From: Opisthorchis felineus
Taxonomy: Eukaryota > Platyhelminthes > Trematoda > Opisthorchiida > Opisthorchiidae
Assembly (NCBI GenBank): GCA_004794785.1
Contig: SJOL01006408.1
Coordinates: forward strand, 1,958,128 to 2,022,127
Reading direction: 5' to 3'
Length of the DNA: 64,000 nucleotides
Under the pieces are notes generated by a model. The model did no database searches, was not told where the DNA came from, and was given only the letters and a program-made list of their open reading frames with translations. Within the stretch, counting starts at the first letter, position 1. Every line of letters starts with the position of its first letter. Shown here one piece after another: positions 1 to 13,300 of the stretch. Both the position numbers and the translations under genes were made by a program.

Positions 1-35
1 TTGGTGTGGACTCACGAGAATAATTGCACCAAGAA
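1..35 (+). repeat. Tail of a hammerhead SINE, cut by the window edge
   Basis: The first bases (tggtgtggactcacgagaat) match the tail after the hammerhead at 3,921-3,945, so the window starts inside another copy. The stretch from 36 to 829 holds nothing recognisable. Confidence 0.5.
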
Positions 36-829
36 TGAGTGTTCAAACGAGGATGATGTGAACGTGAAATCCACCAGCCCCGCAACCACCGACAACAAAT
101 AGTTATTTATCAAGTTCCCAGTAGTTACGATCGCTTCCGTTGCTACATCAGAACACGGTCTCATAATGAATTGCTCTGTCATTCGGTTTTTCTAATTCAC
201 CTAGATTGTACGGATGTTACCGTTTGTGACGACCTAGATTTATTGTGCCGACCGTCATTGTACAGGTTTATGATGATACACCGATGAAATGATAGAGCGT
301 TGAAGGGATTATTCGTTTATTCTGGATTTCAAATAAATTTGAAATCTATTCTGCACATGTGCAATGTGAAGACGGCGTGATTATCGTTTTATGCCAAGAG
401 ACATCCTGGTGTTCCCGGAATTGAATTCCTCGATAACTGATAAAAGTATGTCACAGAAACAACGTGTGGTTTGGCAAAGTGCACTTCCGTCAAAAACCGG
501 TTTTGACTAGCTTAAGTCGGATGTACACGTGGCATTGCGCAAACGGGGCACACTTCAATGGTAATAAAACTTTTATGTTCATGTACTTGCTGGTGTTCCT
601 CACTGTTCAGAACGGGGTTGATGAGACTTATAGGCAATACAACGGGCAATAACGGTGAGAGTCGGAAGAGGCACACTAATCCGTGTTTAATTGAGTTTTT
701 ATGTGCTGGCATTTTACGATTCGTTTGTCAATTGACAAGACAGCCGACTGAAATCAGATTTATGTCATGTCTGGGCCGAATAATAATGCGGGAGCATTTT
801 TTCTAGTGGAATTTCTCGTACAATAAACG

Positions 830-1900
830 GCAAGTAAACGGCTTTTTGTACTCTCAGACTTGGAGGTGCGTAAAAGTGTGCGGAAGCTCTCCAAAAGCTT
901 TTGTGCAATAGGTAGTGCCCGACATGTATCCCCACATTTTCGATTTCTTTTCAGTTTCGTGATCAAAGAGATAATGGGACGAAGGCTGGAAGGTGCTCAA
1001 AACTGTGGTGTTCAGATAGCTGCTGACGAAAACCTTGTAGATCCTGAATATGCAGACAACATCTTTCGCGTGTTCGAAGGGGAGAAGAAGACACAGTTGC
1101 TTTTTACGAACTGACCAAAGCCATCCCGTCCTTTCGCATGTGTTTTGGACCCACTGCAGTCACTGAACGCGTCACTTACCATCCAAGGAGAGGCACTGGA
1201 GGTTATGGAGTGTTTTGCCTACCTTGGAAGCTACATTAGCACCATTACAGATGATGGTAATGCTCGGGTCATGTTTGCCAATTCGAGACGCCTATGGTGG
1301 CAAAGCAGCATATCCTTGAGTCTCAAGGGAATTGTGTATGAGGGTACGGTACGGGCTGTTTTGTTGTATGGTGGTGGTGAGAGATAGCCCCTTTGGGGAG
1401 CGAAGGTTGCGCAACAAAGAATGTGTTCATTACCAGGAGCTGCACTGATTAGGTCATGCATTGCGCCTGTCGAACCATCGATTACCAAAAGTGGTGTTGT
1501 TTTCCTCACCTAAGTGCGGGTGGGGCTAACAGAAAGGTGGTTAACCTTTGACCTGGTGAAGGAATGTGAAAGAAATTACGGAAAGTCTGGGTACCGTCGG
1601 TGCCACTCGCCTTTCTGAATGGGACTCACTTGATCCCTCGGTGCAAGTAATAGCTAGTAATTAATCTCAATGGCGTCGTTGTTGTCAGTTTCCATCCAGA
1701 TTGCCCGAATTGGTGTTTGGAGGCCTAGACACCTCGGAATGACTGTAGTGAGCTAGCACTAAATCCATTCCCCATCCACTTTTATTCTTTTCTTTACAGG
1801 ATGGCTTTCAAATAAATTATGGACATGCGTCAGCAAAGAATCAGTGCTGGACGCTGGAATCGCACGGTCATTTGTTATGGTGATGAATTTAAGTGTTTGC
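830..1900 (+). mobile_element. LINE family A (RTE-like), 5'-truncated and decayed
   Basis: In broken frames this copy shows the C-terminal half of a reverse transcriptase. SPHFRFLFSFVIKEIMG is the SPFLFNFVIDEIM block, YADNIFRVFEG is the degenerate YADD box, and LTIQGEALEVMECFAYLGSY and VRAVLLYGG are the post-RT blocks. From about 1,660 it runs into the family 3' UTR shared with 36.4, 58.0 and 60.7 kb. There are at least two frameshifts, so it is not functional. Confidence 0.85.
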
Positions 1901-3797
1901 AGGTCTTCTCATCGATCAAGTTCAAAGCGTCCCAATTCTTCAAACATGACGATACACTAGCGAAATACATTCATTTGCATACCAATTCGGTTCTCACGGG
2001 ACACTCTTCTGGAGTCCAGCTGAATCTCTCATTTACGCTCTTCAGCAACCTTATGATTAGCGCACTACGTCTATCGGATGACAGACTCTTATCTGTCTAG
2101 TTGAAACTTACGGTCGTCATTTAGAATTGAAGAGATCTTGCTAACTAGACTTTCTCGTCCATTGCTACACAATCACAGCGCTTGTCAGGGTTCAAAATGA
2201 GAACATGTCTTACCTTTCTCCCCCGCAGTAAAAGATGTTTGGTTACTGAAAATTTTTCATGCAACAGAGTACAGATAAACTCGTGAGAAAACTCAATGGG
2301 TTTTTTCACTTGAACCAGTTGAATTTATCCACGCTGATCGGTTGAAATTCAGGCAATTGGTCAAGCAAGCTTTTAACGAGGATGGAATCGTGTTTCTGTG
2401 AGCCTGTACCTGACGGAAGGGCCTTTAGTCGTAAATAATCTAAGGTCACCGAGGGAAGATTGTGGATTTAGACTGATATTGCACTGTTACGCTCCGCTCC
2501 GCTCCCCGACAAAGCACTCTTGATGTCACCTCGAATGGTGATGAAATATTCGTAGTCAAATTCTATAGCTCAGTAAACAAACCAAAAAAACCCTACGCTA
2601 ACTGAGCCACCAGTATTCTCCTCAGTGGTAACTGTTCGATAAAGTTGCTTAAAACGCAATCACTTACTGTCTGTAGTCAACGAAAATTTTAACTAGCAGC
2701 TAGGAAAGTGTGTTCAATCGGACCAAGCAAACTGCTGAATTACCAGTCAAGCATTCGCTAAAAGGCTCGGAATATGAGCAATTTCCACTGGAACCCATTA
2801 AATATAACGGGAATTTGGTTCTCTGTCATTGGGAAGCACATGGTCAGGAGCTTGCTGGACAGAATATGCGAGCACCATGGATGAAAGAATTCTAGTTCCA
2901 ACGCAATCACTTCACATCTGACCAAAACTGCTCATGTCACAGAAAAAGAACTCAACTACCGATTGACACTCCTGAACGAACGACGTACAGAATTTCGACC
3001 AGCCTGTGAGCTAGCTCTAGACCCAAACTGTGGCGCAAAAATCTGCCTGTGCGACCATTTGACGTATTTTCATACGGATGTGATGGAATTATATGCTGTG
3101 GAGGCCAACCTGGCCAACCACAGAAAATAGAATTTGTTCTCCATCTTCCTTCTTTTTTTATATGTGGGTGGAATTTTACTAACAGTCGGATCTGCCACTT
3201 ATATTTCAGGTTGGGTTGCGTGAAAAAAGCGGAATTCTCCGTGATAGTTCCGCATGCCAGACATCCGAGTTAATTGACATAGTTCCGAACAAAAGACTTT
3301 GGGATACCATTATTCTAGCTTAGCCACCACAGGTTTCTGTGACAAATTTTAGTATTCAAAATTTAAAATATCTGATGATAACAGAAATACTCTTCGTTCT
3401 CAGACTCTTCCATCAGGCCATCATGTCAAAAATTCTTATCTTGATTTCCCGTAACATTTATGCCATCCACTGATAAAAAGTGTCACGCATCTATAAAATA
3501 TCGTACGTTTTTTAATTTTTACGATAATATCACTTCCGCCATCTTTTTTCGTGCATCTATTAATTGTTTCCGGATATAAAGCACAGTCTCGATTGTCCGT
3601 TGAAATTTCTTCATAAAAATTGCAAAGCTTCGCAAGCTGGATAGCGGGATGTACCTGAAGTTTGATCAAGGCTTAAAAAGCCTGGTTACTCCCACATCAG
3701 CCTCAGCTGAAAGCCGAAAATTTCAGACCCACCAATCACATCATTCAAGTGTGAACGCGTTTGCCCGTTCAGACGTGAAAATTTATATTCGTCCAGA
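1901..3797. other. No feature recognised
   Basis: Only short chance ORFs on both strands. I see no conserved motif, repeat match within the window, or splice-bounded coding block. Confidence 0.5.
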
Positions 3798-3955
3798 GTG
3801 TGTTGGTGGGGTAGTGTTGACACGCTCGCCTCGCACGTCAGAAGTCCGGAGGTTAAATCCCGACATAGCCAAGGACATGCACTGCTGATGAGCGAGACTC
3901 ATGTCCAGTGCTTCCCTCTTTGATGTGGACTCACCAGAATAGTTACTCCAGACCT
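3798..3955 (+). repeat. tRNA-derived SINE with family-1 hammerhead (stem II lost)
   Basis: A box-A-like segment (gtggggtagtgttgacacg) and a box-B-like segment (ggaggttaaatccc) are followed at 3,872-3,915 by a hammerhead remnant. GCACTG and CAGTGC (stem I) flank CTGATGA and GAGAC, but the stem II hairpin between the core blocks is missing and GAAA has become GAGA. The 3' tail (ctctttgatgtggactcacc) recurs at the first bases of the window. Confidence 0.65.
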
Positions 3956-5204
3956 AAAAATGTTTTTTTTTCGTGCACTGTTGATGAAGGTGAAAGAGAT
4001 CTCTTCTCACGGTCCCGATCAAATGAGGACTCAGTCATTCGCCCTTCCGATTCCTTATATGAATACGGTCATAAATACTTTTCCGGATGAAATCGCACAA
4101 AACGTTTCAGCAGATATCTTACATACTGCTAGGGTTTTTATCATTTCGCTTCGTGTAGGCAGTTTTAGTTGTATTTCAGTTGTGTCTTCCAGATGCGAGG
4201 CAAACACTGTATGCGGGTGAATTCTGTGTAGCCTCCAACACATGGCATTTGCATATTCGGGCGGAACCAAATGAACAGTTCGTGAAAGGTTTGGAAGTGC
4301 GCCAAAACTGACAAACCACAGAGCGATTTCTCTTCGAAAAGCTGTGCGGAATTAGAATTATACTGCTACTCGCTGGGCGAAAATGTCAGCATCCCTATCA
4401 ATAAAACATTATCACGTTAAAGTGATATTGTACTTGTCTGTTTGAAGTCTGCTGAGCGCAACCAGACATGAACGAATACAGCGCATGTTCGCGTGCTGTC
4501 ATCTTGTGGACTTTGGAACAACATTTCATTATGGAGGTGGATACTAGCAGGCAGTTGGAATACTTTTTTACACTGCTAGGCTTACTAGGAAAATACCACG
4601 TAGCGAACAAGCCCGGATTCGGCGATATTGGCATGCTGAGTGCAATAACAATTACACAATGCTTTTTGTCAAGGTGAAGAAATTGAACCGAGAATTTTCT
4701 GTCACTTTTTGCAGTTTGACTGAACATGCTAAAAAAAGAAACTTTATGACATTTTTGTGTACGACGTTCATGTACGTTTTTTTTGAAGCGATAACACAGT
4801 TAAAACTCCTGTGTCAAACATGATGGTCGGCCCTTGAAACTCACATTTGAGACAAATGGAATGAGGCTGTACCTGTCGTGATCCCCAAATCCAATCAAGA
4901 AAAACGCTTAGTTTCGCTCCGGGTAAATCTCGTTCTATTAAAGAAAATCACTAGATTTTTATCAGCACACTGTCTTACTGGACACCATTCTAAACTATGC
5001 GTTGTTTGGTCAAATTCGCCTTTCTCCGCCTGATCCAACTATTGACTGGTTCTTCAGTTGCCTGCATCAGCCAGTCGCTGCTTTTCTACATAGATTGCTG
5101 ACCAAAACCAACGTACCTTGCCTACTGTATGATTTTGACCGGCGTTTTCCTTCAAGTGTACGCTGTGAAATTTCTCCGATGATTCATCGGAAATGTGTTG
5201 GAAT

Positions 5205-5545
5205 GTTGGTAGCTCGGATGCATCCGTTGGTAAGCGATCAGGTGGCTTTTGATTTGTTCTCCATGCTTAGCAATTGAATTGCATACTTTCCGTCACCATT
5301 CGAGATATCACCACAGTACTTTGGGTGGGTAGCCCCGCTCTTCGCGCTTGCTGTTATATTGTTTGCAAAGAGCAGCTCTGAGCTATAACTTGATTGGTTA
5401 TTGACAATCATCTGTGTTGCGTTGTGGTCTGACTTCTCGCATTCGATTGGCCCATTACACGCAGATCATGAACTAAATTCCGAGGATTATTGGCTAGCCG
5501 GGGTGCTCTATTGTGACGCTCTCAACACCGTCTGGGTGGCCTTTT
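5205..5545 (+). repeat. Dispersed repeat D, copy 1
   Basis: Begins tgttggtagctcgg, then a degenerate core (gtttcatcacc-like segment at about 5,295), and ends with tggctagccggggtg. The same order of blocks is found at 6,575, 9,605 and 26,570. It may be a non-autonomous LTR-like element; no coding capacity. 3,956-5,204 holds nothing recognised. Confidence 0.45.
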
Positions 5546-6571
5546 ATTCCTGCCCTACCTTTGCGATGGCATACCTGTAGTCATTCTATGCTCACATTTC
5601 CTCTTCTTTAGACCGTTGGTGAGTGCAAAATCTTACATCGATCGTTCACGGGGCTGCTGAATAGTGTGCTCTGTTTAATCGTCGGTTTTCACTGTTCATA
5701 GATGCCAGTCTGCAAAAAGTCTTTCGAAATTTACAGAACCTAACCAATCACCTAACAACGTCGAAATTAAAGAAAGGTGAGTATCATAAACTCATCGACA
5801 TTCTCTGGGTTTATTTTCAGCTCTAAGTATCCTTCAAATTTGGCAGCAATTGATATCCAAATCCGAGAAAACATACCACCTCTCACTGGGTTCGGTCACC
5901 GGAGACTTATCTTCAAATCTAGGACGTTTTATGTCGTTTCTGTGTTATAAGGTGTGGATAAGAAAAGCACTTGTTATTAGCCAGGCTCACCTTCGCTAGG
6001 CATACTGGTTGCATCCGACTGAGCACGACCTTTGGGATCACATTTTATGGTCTTCCTTTCCAAAAGTAGATGGTGTTCCTAACGCCTTTCCCGTTGTTCA
6101 TGAGGTTTTTGTTTGCTAAGACAAACCCTTCCTTACAAACTTAGTGTGATCGTTGCAGCTGTTTAACAAACTCTCTTTTCGCGGCTACAAAACCGTAAAT
6201 ACGCTCACTACTGGGTTTCTTCTACAGACCGAAAAGGAATCTTACAGTCCTCTTCTGTCTTTTAAACTGTATGGGTGTTCAAATATCAAAACCTGACAGT
6301 AAATGCCGCTTTGTCTGTTGTTCCGTTGTAGTTAACACATTTCGGGTGCTAAATTGTCGCATACACGGACAACCAAGGAGCCATGCACATCACTCACAAA
6401 TCGTGAGATAGCACGATGCATTTCACAGGGCCTAGTCACGTTTTATTGTCACGTGCTATTGTAATCGAGTCCAACCGTTCTAACGCATACGCCTGTAAAA
6501 ATGTCACCTTGGCTGTCTGACCAATCGTCGGGTGAAAAAGATTCAGCATCATCTAGTGTGTTTACATCGGC

Positions 6572-6860
6572 TGTTGATTAGGCGGCTGCTGATCCGTTTG
6601 CCGAGCTCAGTCACTTGCTTGATAGCGTTTCATCACCATTAGAGGAGACATCATTCATGCCCAACTGGTTTTCCCGATCTGCTTGTGGTCACATATTTTT
6701 AAGGACTGCCTGTTACCGCTGACGTGATTAGCTGTTTGAAAGTAATCCTACTGTTGATTTGAATGGTCCATTTGTGATCTGTGTTACGTTGTGGTCCGTC
6801 CTTTCTGCGTGTGATCGGTTCATCAGATTGTTCATCTTTTTCTTTTCTTGACTGGTCTCA
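6572..6860 (+). repeat. Dispersed repeat D, copy 2
   Basis: Contains tgccgagctcagtcac and gcgtttcatcacc in the order seen in the other copies, followed by gtgttacgttgtggtc, which copy 1 shares at about 5,411. 5,546-6,571 and 6,861-8,440 show only AT-rich unassigned sequence. Confidence 0.45.
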
Positions 6861-8461
6861 TTAAAGTTTGTGTTACTTAGCTGTCTGCCTTCCCTCTGCA
6901 TTAAGAGATTCCAACTTCTGTTTTTAGTAGTATTTTATTCTTTATTCTGATTCCTCTGTTCAAAATTTGCGGATTGCTTTTTTGGGTCTAATTGGTTTAT
7001 CTGCACAACTTTCCTCCGAATAGCTACGATTGTTTTGCCTTTTTGGTTCATTGATTTACTTGTTTGATATTCCAGTTAATTTGTCCTTCGAGTTTGGATG
7101 GTTTTTTCCTTCTATCGGCTTAACCGTCAGTTCCTTGAATCATGCTGTGTTTAGTGTTCTTGGATTTCTGTTGTCCTCTTAGGTCAGTAGACAGTAAGTG
7201 CTCATCCGTTGCTTCCTCATTGTTAATCCTTAAAAGACAGACTTTCGTCCTATGTTCTCGCTTGACCCTGCACGATGATATTGTTCCGGTTGAATTCATG
7301 CCCCTCACGATTTTTGTATACTGGGACGATTCTGACGTATTTGGGAATCCCGTCTATATAACCAGGAACTACTGCTATCTATTACGACCACTGCAGTCAT
7401 AATGGTCCTCACACCTGAAGGGGAAACACCAAGTGTTGTTCATCAATGAACCTTTCTTCAGTAAAATGAAAACTGCGAATTTATGGACGTCCTCTCGGCG
7501 TAATCAAGCCAGGAATTACAAAGTGTGCAAGTTTTCCGCGTAAGTTACGATGAATCAGAGGTGAATTTTAGAAACTGAATCAGAAGAACTCTCAGGAGTA
7601 TCCCAGACCACATATCTTTCAAAACTAGGGGCTTCGGTTTGACTGTCCTTGATATTTAAGTGTGCACGACTTACTTCATACAAACTTGGCGGGAGCGGGT
7701 GCTGTGTGATGACGTCGTTTCCAGTCGTTCCCATTTGTGGTTCATACATTACACGGCATCGATTCACTTTTGCCACCATGGTGGCCGACTCGCCAATGGG
7801 AACAGAAGCTATTGATAAATGTTGCAGACTGTGGATGTCAAACGCTGTTTGTTGGTCACGGACACATCGATTTAGTAAGTTTAGTTTGAATTGTCCCTTG
7901 CTTGAGATATATCTGTGTGATTATGAGATTTCGAGTTCCTCCAGTTCATTCCTCTGTCTGTCGGTACATATTTGAGAGTTTGTTGGTTAACTCTACAAAT
8001 TCCTTCATGCTCAGGTCACTTCAAGCAGTCGACTCAATCTTGTTTCAGCGGAGGTGTGCTATTATAAAAGTGGTGAGGGCCTGCATGTGTCACTGGTGAA
8101 TTGTTCTCAATGAAGATGGTTTTCCAAGTGAAATGGGATACGTGCTTGCAAAGTTTGGACGGTCAACCGCTCTGTGCAGGGACCATTTCCAACTGTTCTA
8201 TGTAAACGACAGATAAATGGAATGTTTTCAGGATTGGAGCCTATTCACCTCAACTAATAGGGCAACACTTGGTCACAGTTATTCTCGAGACAACTATTCA
8301 ACTACCGGTCAAAGGTACAAATTCGCTTTCCAGATAAATCTCAACACTTAATTAAAGGCAGGTCACTCTACTGTGTTTTTAAACTTCGCCCTATTACATA
8401 AATTAATCCGCATGCGTTGCGAATCCCTAAAGATGAAGTTGAAAACAGGTGATCTTGTACC

Positions 8462-8560
8462 AGGGGAACGAACAGCCTTTCGGGCCTGCGCCAGTCTGAT
8501 GAGCCCCAAGAAGGGCGAATCCGGTCGTGGACTGTCGAAGAGTTTTCAGTAACTTTGCGA
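8462..8560 (+). ncRNA. Hammerhead ribozyme motif, family 2 (decayed core)
   Basis: CTGATGAG at 8,496-8,503, stem II ccccaagaaggg, then CGAAT where CGAAA is expected, then CCGGTC, the presumed cleavage end. Outer stem I sides are present. The GAAT change should abolish activity. Confidence 0.65.
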
Positions 8561-8745
8561 TTAGATCCCCTTACGAAAATATACTGCAGTCTCTCGAACA
8601 TCGTACCAAGTGAAACATGAGGTGGCCTTTGTGCAGCACATTCAGTTGAATAATATCATAAACGAGAGATTCAATTGAGTCTCCCGTGAAAACCAAATTG
8701 ATTTGCAAATGAGTTTATTTGTCGAAATCAGTCCAATTTATGTTC

Positions 8746-8867
8746 AACTAGAACATAACGTTGACGGAAAATCGGGAACTGTGCCTATCTGGTGAACCCC
8801 AAGAAGGGCAAAACCGGTCGTGGGCTGTCAAAGATTTGTCAGCAACCTTGTGAGTAGTTTCCTTTAT
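8746..8867 (+). ncRNA. Hammerhead ribozyme motif, family 2 (decayed core)
   Basis: CTGGTGA at 8,789-8,795 replaces CTGATGA, and gcaaaacc replaces CGAAACC. The long outer stem (aacataacgttg against cagcaaccttgtg) is largely kept. Probably inactive. Confidence 0.6.
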
Positions 8868-9604
8868 GATAACCTTTTGGTTCACTTTTTTTCTACCATG
8901 AACGACACATAATGGAACGTTGGGTCCGGTTGCACAGTGTGAAAATAGGAAGAGCATTACTGAGATCCACGGGATAAAAAGAAAATAGTAGGGCATTTAA
9001 TGGAATGAAGGTCAATAGCGCCGGATTTCATCATTCTAACGAAGGTATCTGTCTGCGGCGCGAATCACTAGTAGACCAGGCTTTCAGAAAGCAGAAACAA
9101 ACATGATTAAGTTCCGTTGTATCTGTCGATTTCAGTCTCACGCTTATTACCTTGTGCTGCTTAAAACACCGTGTGTCCTGTTCTGGTTAGAGCAGACTCC
9201 GCCACGGTGAGACTGCCAATCACCTAGCATACGAAGAACACGGCCGACCGATGTGGTCACTTCAGACGAATCATTCAACTGCAACAAATGAACTAGCGCT
9301 CGACCTCCTCACGATACGCGGGGTAAGCCGAAGGTACTGGTCGTCAAAGCTAGTTTCATTTTACCTTCAGAACAGTGAACAATTTTCATTACTGGATGTA
9401 CCGCAGTAAACGTACCACGTAACGCATATTCAGTGAGTGCCGCTCCATGCTGCCCAAGTTCTAGTTAATCTCAATGCTTATTCATCCTCACACTTGCAAT
9501 ATGAGTGTCCATCAGGTGGTCGGGAGAACCTAGGCCCGAAATTCTGATGCACAGATGTGCACCGCCCAGGATACACAATTAGGAGGAAATATTTCGTTAG
9601 TCTA

Positions 9605-9970
9605 CCGAGCTTGGTAATCGGCTTGAAAACTTCTGGTCACCATGCCAGATGACGTCATCAGTGCTCGATTGGCTTGCTAATTTCTCCACATCTGCTTGCG
9701 TTTATATAACTTCTGAAGAGCGGTCAGTATCTACGACGTGACTAGTTGTTTGGAGATTGGCAAGCACATAATCCGATTAATCTCTTCGGAGTGGAGGTCT
9801 GAATATTAGGAATCCGGCTGGTTTGCTAAGTACATTCAATCCAGTAGTTAAGTTCGTTTATAACGATTGGCCCATTTCTTCCTTCTTGAATGTTATGTTT
9901 CATCCAGTTTTATAATCGTTTGATTGAACAATAGGATAACTTCTACTTTTTTCTTTCTTGGATTTGATCG
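9605..9970 (+). repeat. Dispersed repeat D, copy 3
   Basis: Shows gagcttggtaatcgg, cagatgacgtcatcagtg and a gcgtttatataac block like the other copies, then gattggcccatt, which copy 1 shares. No coding capacity. 8,871-9,604 is unassigned. Confidence 0.4.
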
Positions 9971-10337
9971 GCCCATTTGATACTTCTATTGTCTGGTGGC
10001 TCCTGACCGTTACATCATGTACATTTCTGATTGAGGCAACTTCCATTGGTTGTTGTGAATTACTGATTCATCTTTGACTGGGGTGTAGATTCCAACGATC
10101 ATCATTTTCCCTCCAGAGCTTCGCCTCTTATTAGTCGCCTGTATTGAATTCTTGTGCAGTTTTTCAGCTTGGGTGCTCGGAGCACCCACATGATCTGGAT
10201 TCGTTCTTTGCACAACAAGTGGAGTTATATGTTGTATACATGTGAGTCAATCTGTCGCTAGTTTGTGAACGGTTGCGTGTTCCGTTGCTAGTCGGGACAT
10301 CGTGGACTGCAAGATATCTTAGGCTTTGTCAGCGCCA

Positions 10338-10392
10338 ACGCACTCATGATTCCTCAATAAGGATGAAGCAGCTATGTGGTGCTTCCCAGCGC
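10338..10392 (+). ncRNA. Hammerhead ribozyme remnant, family 1
   Basis: gcactcatgattcc, loop caataa, ggatgaagcagc and gtggtgc align block by block with the better copy at 20.63 kb. The core CTGATGA and GAAA are both damaged. Post-hammerhead sequence (acgcaatgaaatc) recurs at 30.35 kb. Confidence 0.45.
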
Positions 10393-10399
10393 ATTAGCA

Positions 10400-13300
10400 T
10401 TAAACAGACTCGTTTACGCAATGAAATCTTTCTTCGAAATCTCGAAACATTCAATTATCAAAAAACAGGCAGCAGCTGAAACCAAAACTAATTCACACGA
10501 CGAGTAAACTTGCTACCTGAGAAGAGGCCAATCAAGAATCCAGTGAACAGGTGACCACAATATGTGGATTCAGTGACGGAAAAATGAGTGGCCATACTTG
10601 CTGTCCATGTGAGACTTTACTCACACAGATGAGGAGGTTATCGTGTGAGAAAGGTTACGTGTTCCACTTTTATTTGAGAGGTCATTTGTTCGAAGATGTG
10701 CAATTTCTTCTGCAGATCCGCCCATGATTCCCAATAGGGACTGTTTCAGCTTACCAAATACTGCCTTCATCGAAGTAGAGTAATTTTCCCTTTCCGCCTA
10801 GTTCTTGCCTGCGCAATGTGTGATATCTTTTTGCTATATGTGCGTTTGTCCCACTGTTCTTACTTCTTCAATAGGGAGCTCGATATTTTTGTAGATAAAA
10901 TACTTTTCCAAAGTAGCGTCTTAAGTGAACAGACCATGACACCCCCCGAACTAAACATTTATTTCTTCCGAGTTGCCTTTTCGTTTTTAATCACAGAATT
11001 ATAATTAGACTGAGTGAGACAAAAATATTTACTGTGTAAAAACGGTACCGTCTAAAGTCGTTTTACTATATTTTTTAGCATCAAAATCCAGGTAATGAAT
11101 GTTTGACCATATGTGCAATTTCTTTCTTGATCGATATGGTTTATTGCATCTTGTGTGGAGTCAGTCAGTCAGTAGGTACATGAAGGCGTTTCTACAAAAG
11201 CTGTGAACCTAACTTATTTCAGTCACTTTACTGGAAACCTAAGTAAATTAGGCATCATCGTCTAGTGACTTCATAGGACTGGTTTAAGCGCGGCAAAATT
11301 TGTCAACGCAAAGCTGAGCGAATACCTATATTCGGGGCGAGTTAACTGGGGTCTCGATATACGATGCAAACACAAGCGTCATAAAGAGAAACACAGATCA
11401 GGCTTACCGGAAAGCTGTAACTGCGTGTAATTTGCTCAAAATGCAGCGGTGCAAGCTCACAAACGACCAGCTTCATTGTTACACAGCACTACGCACTCAG
11501 GTGACCCGCTAAGCCTTACTCAGTGTACGTGCTTGGTTTGTGGAATGGGTTGCCAGAATACTCCTTCCTAGGTTAAGTTGCCTGAAGTCATTAGAATCCA
11601 AAGCACGTCGCTGATTGGCTGTTTGTCGAAATGTTGGTAGCTCTGACATGTTTACTGGTTGTTGGCTGGGTGGTTCCCGACCCAATGAAGATGTTCCATA
11701 GTATGGAAATGAAAGGCTTGCAAGCCAGCCGCAAAGGTTGACGGAGGCTGCTATTAGAACAAGCTGACCGAACCGCAAACAAAACATGATTCGTTTACTC
11801 ATATTCGTGAAGATTTCAACCTTTCTACGAAAAAAACACAGGATGAGTTTTTCCCTTTGAGTTGCCATGCCCGGGAGAGTTTGGCTATTCAAATAGGGTT
11901 TTTTTAATGATAACGGAACAAAAAATCATAGTGTACAGTGAAAATAACAGACAGGTTTACAGAAAAACTACAGAGTATTTTCGCCAGCTTCTTCCTCCTA
12001 AAAGCTGTCTGTTTTTTTATCATTTAGTTGTGGAAATTCATACTCAACGGGGCTACGGGCCATAGGAGAACTTGGAGAAGGAAACAAATGTAAACATAGA
12101 ACAGTCTTTTATTAACATGACCCTGTTTTGGTTCCAACCTTATCATAAACAAATAAAAAGCCTTATCAGGCAACTAGTCAACACGTCCGCCTACTCCGCT
12201 AATAATACGTGGCCAACTTCTCTTCATGTGTGGTCTAACCCTTCAAAGCTGGGTGAGTTTGCACTTTTCGGCTTCTATGTTGAGTTCCCAATCCCGACTC
12301 TACTGTTAAGCAGACCAAGAGGAAGACAGTCTAGTCTAAGTGATCTATTCCGTTTTGATAACCAGTCTGCCCTGAAAACCCCATATTCCTTTCGAGCTAA
12401 ACAGTCCCCGTACCAGTCTGGAATATTTGCAGTGTTACTATCAATTTAGATGTAATCGGACATCAAAATCGTCCTTCAAAATGCTCTGCGTTTCGCAACA
12501 GATGATGATCGAACTGCGTGCGGATTGTGAAACCCTTCTTGTCCGTGATGAATTCAACTCTTTTCAGTCCAATGTCGTGGATTAGTTAAAATACCATTGA
12601 ACTTCTCTCACCGTTTTTTCCGGTTCGTTATCCTTTTCTATCGAGCACTTTGGCTGATCATTGTTGAGGTTGACAGTTCGAATGTCCCCTTCCACCTTCT
12701 ATGCTATATCGTGTTGTCTTTAAGGGTATATACATTTGCTTGCCAGGGGTCTGGTTTGGTTTTTGATGAATCCGTTCGTTCAAAGCTAAGTCCACCGTGG
12801 TTCGTTTTTCTTGCCGTCCTTCATGTAGTAGTGGGGTTTGACTCATATCCAAGAGCAGTCTGCTGAGCGGTCTTTGGAAGACTTCCTTGGGTGTTGCATC
12901 ATTCACACACTCAATATGTGGTTGATGGAAATCTTTTTGTTTTACCACGAGGCGGGTACGGACCAGCACGCAGGCCAGACCCACGCAGATGTTTGAAAGT
13001 GAACGACGGTCTTTAACAAACGATTTTCAATGACAGCTACCCCTGGGTGGGTACTCAGTTTGCGCACGTCAAGTTGCATCCTGTGTCCATTTGGGTACTT
13101 GTACCGAATAAAATTGTCGCCTATGGGGACTTCCGCACAAAATCTGTCACTGAAGCAGTTCGTGTGCTCCTCACTTCTTCGAAAGTCAGTTTTCTTATCG
13201 ACAGCCAGGATCGTGGTGTCTGTGCTATTTAACTTTCACAGAGTTTGAAAACATCACAGTCATATTTGACCGTCCCACTGTGACATTTAGTTCAGAGGAA

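Larger units (their letters stand above)
8441..8870 (+). repeat. Tandem pair of family-2 hammerhead units
   Basis: Two family-2 hammerhead motifs in direct orientation lie 293 bp apart (core starts 8,496 and 8,789). The sequence between them (gtgcagcacattcagttg, then aacgagagattcaattg) is the unit body also seen at 30.5, 41.9 and 18.0 kb. Both motifs are mutated: GAAA to GAAT in the first, CUGAUGA to CUGGUGA and GAAA to AAAA in the second. The arrangement is that of hammerhead-delimited SINE-like repeats. Confidence 0.75.
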
